A DNA stretch of 56,873 nt from CAZOKZ01 sp964580585 (GTDB taxonomy: Bacteria > Sumerlaeota > Sumerlaeia > SLMS01 > JAHLLQ01): contig CAZOKZ010000027.1 in NCBI GenBank assembly GCA_964580585.1, positions 1 through 56,873 of the forward strand, in the 5' to 3' direction. The notes under the pieces were generated by a model. The model saw only the letters and a list, made by a program, of their open reading frames with translations. It was not told where the DNA came from and searched no databases. The position numbers and the translations under genes were made by a program. Below, in pieces: positions 43,214 through 51,719 of the stretch. Numbering within the stretch: the stretch's first letter is position 1; each line of letters opens with the position of its first letter.

Positions 43214-44440
43214 TTCACTCGCGGCGTTTTTCAGTAATGCATCCAACTCGCGCAGAATTTCTACCGCCAGCAAATCCTTGGTTGTCGGGGCAATTTCTCG
43301 CTGCGAATCTTTGCCCAGCAGTGTTGCGCGGTTCGTGTCGCTGCCGAAACCGGCGCCTTTTTCCGTGATCGGATTTGCCACGATCAGGTCGAACGACTTA
43401 CGGTGCATTTTTGTGCGAGCGTTTTGAATCAGCTCGTGGGATTCTGCTGCAAAACCAATGAACACCTGACCGGGTTGGCGATGTTTGGCCGCTTCGACAG
43501 CCACATCGGGCGTGCGAACCAGGCGGATTTCGACTTCCTCGGGGCCGTCTTCCTTTTTGGCCTTTTTTTCGGCCTTTGTTTCCGGACGCCAATCGCTGAC
43601 GGCGGCAGCAAAAATGGCGGCGTTCGCTTCGGGCAGCAATTTCACCACGGCATCGCGCATTTCCTCGGCGGAAACCACGCGTTCCAGGTTCGCCAGTCCA
43701 TCCGGCATGGGAAGATCGCACGGACCGGTGACGAGGCTGACGCGCGCGCCTGCCAGAATGGCTTGCCGCGCGAGCGCCACACCCATCCGTCCCGTCGATG
43801 GATTCGTGATGCAGCGCACGGGATCGGCGAATTCGCGTGTTGGACCACTGGTGATCAAAAGATGTTTTCCGGCAAGGTTCGGACGTTCGATGGTTCCGCG
43901 CAGCCGTTCGACAATCGCGATCAGAATGTCCTCTACATCGGCGAGACGGCCCTGGCCCATGTCGCCGCATGCGGTGGGACCGAAAGCGGGCTCGACGATC
44001 AGATTACCGCGCGCGCGTAACGCAGCGACGTGTCCCCGCACGGTGGCATGCTGGTACATCGTTGGATTCATTGCGGGAGCGATCACCATTGGGCGTGGCC
44101 ACGCAATCGCGAACGTTGAAAGCGCATCGTCGGCCAACCCCAACGCCAGTTTCGCCAGCGTATTCGCCGACGTGGGCGCCACGCAAAACACGTTTGCCCA
44201 TTTTGTGGCTGCCAGATGATCCATTTCGCCGGGCTGTTCGCTGTCCCACAGGCTGACGACGGTTTTTTGTCCCGTAATGGCATCGAACGCCGCCTTGCCG
44301 ACCAGCTTGGTGGCATTGGCCGTCATGACGACACGTACTTCGCCGCCGCCTTTGACGATACGGCTGGCGATGTCGAGCGCACGGTAAGCGGCGATGGAAC
44401 TGGAAACACCGAGGAGAAGACGAAGACCGGAATAGATCAT
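43199..44440 (-). CDS. coaBC: Bifunctional phosphopantothenoylcysteine decarboxylase / synthase
   Basis: A 413-residue fusion enzyme for two steps of CoA synthesis. The N-terminal CoaC flavoprotein (1 to about 185) has LLLGVSSSIAAYRALD, APTSANTLAKLALGLADDAL and the PAMNPTMYQH motif, followed by ACGDMGQGRL. The CoaB part (about 190-400) has LLITSGPTREFADPVR, NPSTGRMGVALA and AAAVSDWRP. It is the last gene of an operon with a lipoprotein and a membrane EEP protein; coaD is elsewhere at 6394-6915. Confidence 0.96.
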   Translation of the reverse strand: MIYSGLRLLLGVSSSIAAYRALDIASRIVKGGGEVRVVMTANATKLVGKAAFDAITGQKTVVSLWDSEQPGEMDHLAATKWANVFCVAPTSANTLAKLALGLADDALSTFAIAWPRPMVIAPAMNPTMYQHATVRGHVAALRARGNLIVEPAFGPTACGDMGQGRLADVEDILIAIVERLRGTIERPNLAGKHLLITSGPTREFADPVRCITNPSTGRMGVALARQAILAGARVSLVTGPCDLPMPDGLANLERVVSAEEMRDAVVKLLPEANAAIFAAAVSDWRPETKAEKKAKKEDGPEEVEIRLVRTPDVAVEAAKHRQPGQVFIGFAAESHELIQNARTKMHRKSFDLIVANPITEKGAGFGSDTNRATLLGKDSQREIAPTTKDLLAVEILRELDALLKNAASESSTN

Positions 44441-44454
44441 GGCGAATGGACTCG

Positions 44455-45627
44455 CTAAGGTTGATCGGGCGCCTTTGTCTGCGCCACGCCCGTATTGGAG
44501 GCCGTTTTCGCTCCGATGCCAAGTGCTTTCAACTCGGCGGCGAATGCTGTAAGCTCGCTCTCCAGATCGTATTCAAACTCCGCTTCCATTCCCTGGGCCA
44601 TGGTTTCGTATCCCGAATACAAACGGCCCGTTCCCGGATTGGTTTCGAGAGAAATCGTGTGGCTTGCCACCGGACGTCCTCGCCCATCGAGCGCCGTGAG
44701 AACCATTTCCAGCCGATAGCGCGCTTTGCTTTGCGGCAAACCTAATAAAGACAGGTACCCCGATCCGATGAACGTCACTCCGTACAACATTCGCCGCGTT
44801 TCCAGATCGCATTGATGGATCGTGCCGATGATCCGGAGCGAGTTAGGCTCCATCGCGGGCGGTTGGGGAGTGGTTTCGAGCCGCACGTGGTCTTGCTGGT
44901 CCAGATAGACGATGGTCTTCAGCCCCTCGATACGTGTGCGGCGCGCGGCGCTCATCAGATCGCAGAAATCATCCACGGTAAAATCTTCACGCAGCAACCA
45001 ATGCTGCTCGATTCGGCCATCGCGCACGGCGCTTTCCACGCGTTGGTGGGGGAACGTTGCGGCCAGTTCGTCTTCGAGCATTAATTCAATCGGGCCACCG
45101 CCGGTCAAAACCATGTTACGGCGGAAAATCGCGGTGTTTTCGGCGGGGACGGAGACATCGGCGAGGCGTGCTTTCAACTGGCCGTATAAGTCGTAACAAT
45201 ACCTCCGCACTTCGGTAGAGTTTTCCTCGTCCGGTGGCGCTGGCAGATCCAATTCGACGCTGATCAGATCGCCGCCGAAGTGATCGTCGGGTTTGTCGAG
45301 TAATCCGTAATATGAATCCACGTAGGGCAAAAACGGCACCGCCCACAGGTCGCTGAAATACGTATCGTCTTCGTTCGCATACACGAATCGATCGATAAAG
45401 ATGTCCGGTGGTGTCGCCGTGGGGGACGGAGACGCATCGGCGGCGGGGTTGACATCCGTGTCCACGGTTGCGGGCAGCGGAAATTCATCGAGCATCCGGT
45501 GGCGTTTGTGTTCCATGACTTCCGAAATGACAACCGGTGTCGTGATCGACGTGGTGCATCCCGCAGTCAAACAATGCACGCCGGCGGCAATCATCGCGGT
45601 CGTCGTAAAGGCAAGCATGGTTCTCAT
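44455..45627 (-). CDS. Putative lipoprotein, 390 aa, function unknown
   Basis: An exported protein with a signal segment ending in a lipobox-like TAGC (Cys24), followed by a Pro/Thr-rich stretch to about residue 75. The mature part has a central mixed alpha/beta region (VDDFCDLMSAARRTRIEGLK) and a beta-rich end (KARYRLEMVLTALDGRGRP). I do not recognise the family. The ATG overlaps the EEP gene stop (ATGA), and coaBC follows 14 bases downstream, so the three genes are one transcription unit. Confidence 0.75.
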   Translation of the reverse strand: MRTMLAFTTTAMIAAGVHCLTAGCTTSITTPVVISEVMEHKRHRMLDEFPLPATVDTDVNPAADASPSPTATPPDIFIDRFVYANEDDTYFSDLWAVPFLPYVDSYYGLLDKPDDHFGGDLISVELDLPAPPDEENSTEVRRYCYDLYGQLKARLADVSVPAENTAIFRRNMVLTGGGPIELMLEDELAATFPHQRVESAVRDGRIEQHWLLREDFTVDDFCDLMSAARRTRIEGLKTIVYLDQQDHVRLETTPQPPAMEPNSLRIIGTIHQCDLETRRMLYGVTFIGSGYLSLLGLPQSKARYRLEMVLTALDGRGRPVASHTISLETNPGTGRLYSGYETMAQGMEAEFEYDLESELTAFAAELKALGIGAKTASNTGVAQTKAPDQP

Positions 45628-46661
45628 TCTGCATCAGGGGTATGTGCCCCCTCCCTATTCTGATCTTCAGCCTCGTTCCCTCGAACAGCAGCAAGCCTAA
45701 AAGTTAAAACTTGTCGCAAATGATCCGATCCAACTTTATCTTCAAAATGCGCCGTATGCGGTTCGATACCCGGTGTCGCGAAAGCGTGATCGATTTGATA
45801 GAGAGGAAATGCGGCGGGCCAAGAAGCCAGCCATGCCTGACCGGGGACGGAGGTGTAAAAGTCGGTTAAACCTTCCGTTGCGTGGCTCAATTGCCATGAA
45901 CCGCGAGGCGTGTTGAAATCGCCTACGACGATGCATGGATGATCGATCGATGCGACAACGGCCCACAACTCTGTAAATAATTCCGACGTGTCGCGACGGG
46001 GAGGACTCGGTAAATCGACAAGCAAAACGCTGATCGGCTGGTGTTCGATTTCCATCGTAACCTGAAACACGCGCAGCCGCGTGTCGCAGGCGATTTCCTG
46101 CGATTCCAAAATGGGAAACCGAGATCCCATGGCTAATTGACGGGTTGCAGCCCACTCGTAAGGAGTTTCCAACCCATGCTCTAAAAACGCGGGCGGGCGT
46201 TGGCGATAGGTGCCTTCCGACAAGCAAATAATATCCGGCGTGTGTTGCTTGAATCCATCGAGGACTTTGCTTTTTCCGCGATTGTACGACATCACGTTCC
46301 ACGCAACGAGCGTGTAATGATCTTCCATCGGGATCGTACCCGCGTGAATCCAACGCGGTTGTTCACGGCGAAAGCTTAAGTACAGAAACCCCGCGAAAAT
46401 CGCGGTCAACAACACCAATGACAGACTTCTCCGTCCCCATTTCCATGGCAAGAATGGTGCTGTCACCACGCCGATGATCAACCACGCAATCAGTGGTACC
46501 CACAGCAACCATTCGGTGAGAAAATATTTATCGTTGGGATAAAATCGTAAAATCAACCCGATCAAATTCAGGAAAAAAACGATCAACGCTCCACGCCGGA
46601 TAACCATGAATAAGCGGCGAGATGAACTGGGGCGGGACGCGTCGTTATCCTTGTCGGGCAT
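45624..46661 (-). CDS. Membrane endonuclease/exonuclease/phosphatase (EEP) family protein
   Basis: A 345-residue protein. Three membrane helices at about 20-40, 48-70 and 78-97 precede an EEP domain whose landmarks are VAWNVMSYNRGK, the acidic CLSEG, the catalytic VVGDFNTPRG, QIDHAFATPG and the C-terminal GSDHLRQVL. The metal and catalytic residues (Asn, Glu, Asp-x-Asn, Asp-His) are all present, so it should be active on a phosphodiester or phospholipid at the outer face of the membrane. The substrate is unknown. It starts an operon with a lipoprotein and coaBC. Confidence 0.85.
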   Translation of the reverse strand: MPDKDNDASRPSSSRRLFMVIRRGALIVFFLNLIGLILRFYPNDKYFLTEWLLWVPLIAWLIIGVVTAPFLPWKWGRRSLSLVLLTAIFAGFLYLSFRREQPRWIHAGTIPMEDHYTLVAWNVMSYNRGKSKVLDGFKQHTPDIICLSEGTYRQRPPAFLEHGLETPYEWAATRQLAMGSRFPILESQEIACDTRLRVFQVTMEIEHQPISVLLVDLPSPPRRDTSELFTELWAVVASIDHPCIVVGDFNTPRGSWQLSHATEGLTDFYTSVPGQAWLASWPAAFPLYQIDHAFATPGIEPHTAHFEDKVGSDHLRQVLTFRLAAVRGNEAEDQNREGAHTPDAE

Positions 46662-46684
46662 GGAGAAAGCTACCGGTAGAATTT

Positions 46685-46833
46685 AAACCACGGAGACACA
46701 GAGACACGGAGAAAACACGGAGATATTGATCTTTGTCACAGGAACGAAATGATGATAAAGCGTAAAAAAGAAAACTTAATGATGAATAATATTCCATCGA
46801 TACATTCCTGCAAATTCTCCGTGTCTCCGTGGT
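46685..46833. repeat. Inverted-repeat element with ACCACGGAGACACGGAG ends
   Basis: The left end (46685-46713) carries ACCACGGAGACACAGAGACACGG, written here in overlapping units, and the right end (46815-46833) is the inverse of ACCACGGAGACACGGAGAA. The interior is AT-rich with no frame. It is a sibling of the element at 14401-14632 and fills the gap between argH and the EEP gene. Confidence 0.75.
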
Positions 46834-46847
46834 GATTTACTTTACTC

Positions 46848-48377
46848 CTATTGCTCCTCGGCGATTTGTCGGGCGAGTTTCCACAATCGCATCAACGCGG
46901 TGCGCCATTTGTGTGCCCGCCCATCGATGTGGGTGAAGACGTCTTCCATTTCCGCACCGAGCACTTTCACCGATTCGAGTACTTTTTCCGGATTGGGCGA
47001 ACCGGTTTGCGAGCGCAATCCCACCAGCAGAACCGGGTTCTCGAAACGCGCCATCTCTTCGACGGTCAGCGGCTTGAATTCACCATCGAGTTTTGCCAAC
47101 TCCACGTTAATCGCCTGCCGGTCCAGCTTACCGTTCTTTTCGCATGCGACGACCGCTTGCCCAAGCACACGGTAGCAGTCGCGGAACGGCAGATTGCGTG
47201 TGCTGGACAGATAATCGGCCACGTCGGTGGCGTTCATGAAGCCTTGATCGGCGGCGGCCAGCATTTCGTCTGCGTTGACGCGGATGCGCTCGAACAATCG
47301 GGCGAACAACGTCGCCGCGCCGCGCACTTCCTCGGCCACATCCATGACGAGGTATTTAGTCCACTGGGTGTCGCGGTTATAGCCTCCCGGAGCGGCGATG
47401 CCGATCGAAAGCAATGATTGCACGATACCCGAAGCCGAAGCCGCGCGTGCCCGGGTGACTTCGGCGAAGTCCGGGTTGCGTTTCTGCGGCATGATCGAGC
47501 TGCCCGTGACGAATTCGTCGGGCAAGCGCAACCACTTGCGCGGCGGCGAGCTGAGTAAAATCAAATCCTGTCCCATGCTGGACAGATGGCCGAGAATCTG
47601 GGCTGCCAGGAAAGCGAATCGCGTTTCCATTTCACCGCGCGACCAAATGGAATCCACGGTGTTGGCCGACGCGCGGTTGAAGCCGAGCAAATCGGCGGTG
47701 CGCTCGCGGTCGATCGGCCAACTGGTGCCAAAAGAAGCCGCTGCGCCGAGGGGACACTCGAGCAATTCATCCAACAACCGTCCCGCATGCCGCATATCGC
47801 GCACGATACGGGCGAGGTAGCTTGTCACCCAATGCCCCCACGTCGTCACCATGGCGGGCTGCATATGCGTCATGCCTGGACAAGCCGTCGCGGCGTGTTC
47901 GCGGGCGTGTTGCTGAAGCACCCTCGCTAAATCGCGCAATTCGAGCGACAGCGCAAAAATTTGATCGCGCAACCATTGGCGCATATCCGTGGCGACTTGA
48001 TCGTTGCGGCTGCGCCCGGTGTGCAATCGCCCACCCATTCCCGCGCCAGCCAGCGCCGTGACGCGATTTTCCACCGACATGTGAATGTCTTCGGCCTGGG
48101 GGTCGAGCAACGGCGTCCCGGCCTCGGTTTCCTCGCGGATTTGCAATAACGCGCCGAGCAACGCCCGGCGCTCTTCGGCGCGGATAATTTCCGTATCGCC
48201 CAACATAATCGCGTGCGCGGCGTTGGTGGCCAGGTCGTACGGGACCAGCGCCAGATCGGCTTCTGGGCGCGGGCGCACGTCGCGACCTGCGCAGTAGGAA
48301 ATATTCAGCTCATCGACGCCGCTCTCGCGGCTGGTGCCCTTGGCCCAAACGGGGCCGGACGAGGTCGTGGTGGTCAT
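46848..48377 (-). CDS. argH: Argininosuccinate lyase
   Basis: A 509-residue fumarase-superfamily enzyme, the last step of arginine synthesis. The signature GSSIMPQKRNPDFAE is intact, as are HTGRSRNDQVATDMR, CPGMTHMQPAMVTTWGHW and NTVDSIWSRGEMETR. It is about 50 residues longer than E. coli ArgH: the N-terminal 40 residues differ from the usual start, and the C-terminal 30 residues are extra. ATG at 48377 has only a weak ribosome-binding site. argJ is on the opposite strand 5 kb away. Confidence 0.92.
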   Translation of the reverse strand: MTTTTSSGPVWAKGTSRESGVDELNISYCAGRDVRPRPEADLALVPYDLATNAAHAIMLGDTEIIRAEERRALLGALLQIREETEAGTPLLDPQAEDIHMSVENRVTALAGAGMGGRLHTGRSRNDQVATDMRQWLRDQIFALSLELRDLARVLQQHAREHAATACPGMTHMQPAMVTTWGHWVTSYLARIVRDMRHAGRLLDELLECPLGAAASFGTSWPIDRERTADLLGFNRASANTVDSIWSRGEMETRFAFLAAQILGHLSSMGQDLILLSSPPRKWLRLPDEFVTGSSIMPQKRNPDFAEVTRARAASASGIVQSLLSIGIAAPGGYNRDTQWTKYLVMDVAEEVRGAATLFARLFERIRVNADEMLAAADQGFMNATDVADYLSSTRNLPFRDCYRVLGQAVVACEKNGKLDRQAINVELAKLDGEFKPLTVEEMARFENPVLLVGLRSQTGSPNPEKVLESVKVLGAEMEDVFTHIDGRAHKWRTALMRLWKLARQIAEEQ

Positions 48378-48423
48378 CGCGCAACTCGGTAGATGGATAT
48401 AATATTGGAGTGTTTCTAGGGTA

Positions 48424-48466
48424 AAACGAAGCGCGGATCAATCACATAAAGTGGACTGATCCGCGC
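48424..48466 (-). terminator. Terminator after the unknown 247-residue gene
   Basis: GCGCGGATCA / TGATCCGCGC is a perfect 10-bp stem at 48431-48466 with a 16-base loop. On the minus strand it is followed by TTCGTTTTACC, as in an intrinsic terminator. Confidence 0.8.
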
Positions 48467-48492
48467 ATGGAAATTCAAGAACAGGGCATCGA

Positions 48493-49236
48493 TTACTCGA
48501 ACAGAGCCTTTTCAGCCAGAAGCGGAATGTTTTCCTGAATATGCGTCGAAACGCCGCCCAGGAACGATTCCAGTTCCGACGTGGAAATATCATAGGGTTC
48601 TTCGGCCAGTGTGTTCATGTCGATGTTCGCGTTCAGGATCAGGTCCGGGTTGCCTTCCTGTCCCGTGCGCATCGAACGCAGACCAATGCGGCGGTTGATG
48701 CCCATCCCACCCGGCAACGTCACGCGCGCCAGCGCTTGAATCTGGATGTCCTGAAGACGATCGCCGAACAAGCCCTTGCCGCCCAGAACGTGTTTTTGAA
48801 TGCGCTGGTTGGCGCTGCTGGGCACCGGGGCGATCAGGTCCGTCACGACGCCAATGCGCGAGGCCGTCGCGCCGAAGTGCTCGGACAGCACCGTATGGAT
48901 GCGCATCGCCTGGGGGGTGAAATTTTCATACGCCTTATCCACGGGCAATGCCTGAACATTGTGGCCTTGCGGGGTTTGTTTCACCTCGCCCGGCATCATC
49001 CGGAAATGAATTTTCGCGGGGGCCACTTCGAGCATCATGCGGCCGTCTTTTGAAGCGAAACGCACACGAGGCACATCGGCGGGCGCTTCGGGCGGAACCG
49101 GGTTGAATTGCGGGTCGCCGTCCAACTCCGGAAGGCGCCACGGCAGCGATTCGGCGAAATTTTTATAGTCTTGAACCTCGAGTTTGCGCAGGAACAGGCC
49201 CATGAATATAGAGGTCGTTTGGAAATTCTGAAGCAT
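48493..49236 (-). CDS. Conserved-looking protein of unknown function, 247 aa
   Basis: I do not recognise this protein. From the ATG at 49236 (GGAG seven bases before) it reads LQNFQTTSIFMGLFLRKLEV and continues as a soluble mixed chain; no signal peptide, membrane helix or named motif is visible. The C-terminal 80 residues are rich in conserved-looking hydrophobic strands (IQIQALARVTLPGG, NPDLILNANIDMNTL). The frame is open into dnaK up to 49557, but that part is a shadow. It lies downstream of dnaK beyond a terminator and has its own terminator, so it is probably transcribed apart. Confidence 0.75.
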   Translation of the reverse strand: MLQNFQTTSIFMGLFLRKLEVQDYKNFAESLPWRLPELDGDPQFNPVPPEAPADVPRVRFASKDGRMMLEVAPAKIHFRMMPGEVKQTPQGHNVQALPVDKAYENFTPQAMRIHTVLSEHFGATASRIGVVTDLIAPVPSSANQRIQKHVLGGKGLFGDRLQDIQIQALARVTLPGGMGINRRIGLRSMRTGQEGNPDLILNANIDMNTLAEEPYDISTSELESFLGGVSTHIQENIPLLAEKALFE

Positions 49237-49343
49237 TGGTTCACTCCGATCGGAGGGGTTTGCGGGGCGTCGTCCGCCCTGGATGGTTTTCCATAAACCA
49301 TGGCAGTCAACGGGCCGCCCACCCCCCGGCGCAATAACAACCT

Positions 49344-49380
49344 GAAAAAAACCGCCCCGAGCGATGCTTGGGGCGGTTTT
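49344..49380 (-). terminator. Rho-independent terminator after dnaK
   Basis: On the minus strand AAAACCGCCCC-loop-GGGGCGGTTTT runs straight into TTTTTTCAGG. It ends the chaperone operon 25 bases after the dnaK stop. Confidence 0.92.
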
Positions 49381-49405
49381 CAAGAGAACAATGTTTGGCG
49401 AGGAA

Positions 49406-51157
49406 TTATGCGCTGGCTTCGATTTCCGCCAGGATGCGCAGCATATCGTCGATGGTTTCGTCCATCGCCTGCTCGTCGCCGCTTTCGATGGCGTTTCGCA
49501 GGTCGCCTGTACGATGGCGCAGGTCGCCGGCCAGATCGTGATCGCCTGCCGCGCCAAGGGTGGCTTCCGCGCGTTCCAGCATATTGCGCGCTTCCTCGTT
49601 ACGCGACTCGCTGATCTTGTTGCGCAGGATCACGGCCACGCGATCCTTCGCTTCGCGGATCATGCGGTTCTTGTCTTTTTCGCTCAGACGTTCGTCCGTG
49701 GCGGAAATGACAACCTTCTTCGACACGCCGGTTGCGAGGTCTTCCGCCGTCACTTCGAGGATACGGTCAACGTTCAGTTTGAACGTGACCTCGATGCGCG
49801 GCACGCCCTTCGGCGCGGGCGTAATGCCTTCGATACGCAGCAGATCGAGGAACGTGTTTTCCGAGGCCACGGTTTCTTCCCCTTCGTAAATCGGGAACGA
49901 AATCGCTTCCTGGAAATCGCGCGTCGTCGTGAAGATGTCTTTGCCTTCCGTCGGATACGTGCTGTTGCGTTCGATAATCGGACTGAACTGGTCGCCTTGA
50001 AGCCCCACACCGAGGGAGAACGGTGTCATGTGGATAATGACGGGCTTGTCCATCTGGTACTTGGTGGCGAGGTCCTCGCTCAGGCCATCGAGCGGCGCCA
50101 GAACCAGCGTTTGCACGGCAGCGCCCATCGCGACCACTTCTTCGGGCGAGATGTCGCGGCTGGGGTTGCGGTTCGTGAACTCGCGCACCACCTTCTGAAC
50201 GGCGGGGATACGCGTACAACCGCCCACGAGCAGCACGGTGTCGAGACTGTCGATCTTTATGCCAGCGTCCTTCAGGGCCTTTTCCATCGGAGGCACCGTC
50301 GCCTCGACCAGGTCCTTGGTCATTTCGTCGAACTTCTCGCGTGTCAACGTGGTGTCCATCGTCAGCGGACCTTTGTCCGTCATCGTGATGGCTTCGACCA
50401 GAACGTGGGTTTCTTTCAATTCGGAAAGTTCGATTTTCGCTTCTTCCGCCGCTTCGCGCAAACGCTGCATTGCGATCGGGTCCATGGAAAGGTCCACGCC
50501 GTGTTTGTCTTTGAAATCGGCGACCAGATAATCCGAAACGCGTTTGTCGAAGTCATCGCCGCCGAGGTGCGTATTGCCGGCGATGGCTTGCACCTGGAAG
50601 ACGCCGCTGAGGATTTCGATGATTGAAACGTCGAACGTACCACCGCCCAAGTCATAGACCATGATTTTCTGGTCTTCTCCGCGTTCGAGGCCGTAAGCCA
50701 GGGCGGCGGCGGTCGGTTCGTCGATTACCCGGCGCACTTTGAAGCCGGCGATTTCGCCCGCGTCTTTCGTGGCCTGACGTTGGGTGTCGGTGAAGTAGGC
50801 CGGAACCGTGACCACAGCCTGGTCGATTGGTTCGCCGTAGTAATCCTCGGCGTCGGCCTTGAGCTTCTGCAGAATCATCGCCGAAACTTCCTGCGGCGTG
50901 TACTCGCGTCCTTCAATGGTTACACGGTGGCCGGTACCCATGTGGCGTTTGATCGAGAAGACCGTGCGCCCCACGTTCATGATGGCCCCACGTTTGGCCT
51001 TCTTGCCGACCAAGACGTCGCCGGACTTGGAAAACCCTACCACGGAGGGCGTGATACGCTCTCCCAAGCTGTTGGGAACCACGAACGGACCGTTTTTTTC
51101 CATCACGGCCATCACCGAGTTCGTTGTGCCCAGGTCGATACCGAGAATTCTCGCCAT
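49406..51157 (-). CDS. dnaK: Hsp70 chaperone DnaK, short form
   Basis: A 583-residue Hsp70, about 55 shorter than E. coli DnaK. The ATPase domain is complete: GIDLGTTNSVMAV, VVTVPAYFTDTQRQATKDAGEIAG (in parts), DEPTAAALAYGL, MVYDLGGGTFDVSI and LVGGCTRIPAVQ. The substrate-binding beta part follows (SLGVGLQGDQFSPII, IEVTFKLNVDRILEVTAED). The helical lid and tail are short and lack the usual Gly/Ala-rich end. It is the last gene of an operon with a J-like/TPR protein and GrpE, and has GGGAG before its ATG. The locus may encode the main DnaK or a specialised paralogue. Confidence 0.95.
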   Translation of the reverse strand: MARILGIDLGTTNSVMAVMEKNGPFVVPNSLGERITPSVVGFSKSGDVLVGKKAKRGAIMNVGRTVFSIKRHMGTGHRVTIEGREYTPQEVSAMILQKLKADAEDYYGEPIDQAVVTVPAYFTDTQRQATKDAGEIAGFKVRRVIDEPTAAALAYGLERGEDQKIMVYDLGGGTFDVSIIEILSGVFQVQAIAGNTHLGGDDFDKRVSDYLVADFKDKHGVDLSMDPIAMQRLREAAEEAKIELSELKETHVLVEAITMTDKGPLTMDTTLTREKFDEMTKDLVEATVPPMEKALKDAGIKIDSLDTVLLVGGCTRIPAVQKVVREFTNRNPSRDISPEEVVAMGAAVQTLVLAPLDGLSEDLATKYQMDKPVIIHMTPFSLGVGLQGDQFSPIIERNSTYPTEGKDIFTTTRDFQEAISFPIYEGEETVASENTFLDLLRIEGITPAPKGVPRIEVTFKLNVDRILEVTAEDLATGVSKKVVISATDERLSEKDKNRMIREAKDRVAVILRNKISESRNEEARNMLERAEATLGAAGDHDLAGDLRHRTGDLRNAIESGDEQAMDETIDDMLRILAEIEASA

Positions 51158-51173
51158 GATTCTCCCTAGCCTT

Positions 51174-51713
51174 TCATGAAGGTAAAGCCACCACTACTTT
51201 CGCATCCCGCAGCAGTCGCCCGCGAAAATAATAGCCTTTTTGTCGTTCTTCAATAATCGTGTTTTCAACGTACTCACTGGATTTGCGGGTTGCAACCACA
51301 TCATGCAACTCTAAATCCACTTCTGCACCGATGCAACTCATCGGCACCAGACCGATTTTATCCAACGTGCGTTGCAATCGACTACCCACCCCTTCTACCG
51401 AGGCGATCCAGTTCTGAAATTCTTCATCTTGGCTGGATCGCTTATGCCCGAATTCAATAATACGGTCAAGCGCATCCAAAACGGGCAACATGGATTTTGC
51501 CAAATTTTGTATTTCATACGAATTTTCGGACGTTTGACGGTGCTCGACTTCTTCGGCCAGATTGATCAGGCGCCATAATTCACTCAGATAGTCCGAGGTG
51601 CGGCCGACCAGATCCTTGCGCGCCATTTCCTCTTCGCTGCCTTCCCACGTATCCAAACGCACGGCGTCGATCTCGAAGGAACCCTTCCAAAGCCAGTTTC
51701 GCAATGCCAGCAT
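51174..51713 (-). CDS. grpE: GrpE-like nucleotide exchange factor
   Basis: A 179-residue protein. A short polar N-terminus leads into a long helix, then the family pattern SMLPVLDALDRIIEFG, GVGSRLQRTLDKIGLVPM, the beta domain IGAEVDLELHDVVATRKSS, and the closing GYYFRGRLLRDAKVVVA. GrpE releases ADP from DnaK. Identity to model GrpE is low but the residue spacing of the hallmark segments is right. AGAGG precedes the ATG, six bases downstream of the J-like gene stop; dnaK follows after 16 bases. Confidence 0.88.
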   Translation of the reverse strand: MLALRNWLWKGSFEIDAVRLDTWEGSEEEMARKDLVGRTSDYLSELWRLINLAEEVEHRQTSENSYEIQNLAKSMLPVLDALDRIIEFGHKRSSQDEEFQNWIASVEGVGSRLQRTLDKIGLVPMSCIGAEVDLELHDVVATRKSSEYVENTIIEERQKGYYFRGRLLRDAKVVVALPS

Positions 51714-51719
51714 TCCGTC

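Noticed and set aside
49237..49557. A 107-residue extension of the unknown protein at 48493
   Set aside because: It would overlap the dnaK gene and run through the dnaK terminator. It is read as a shadow.
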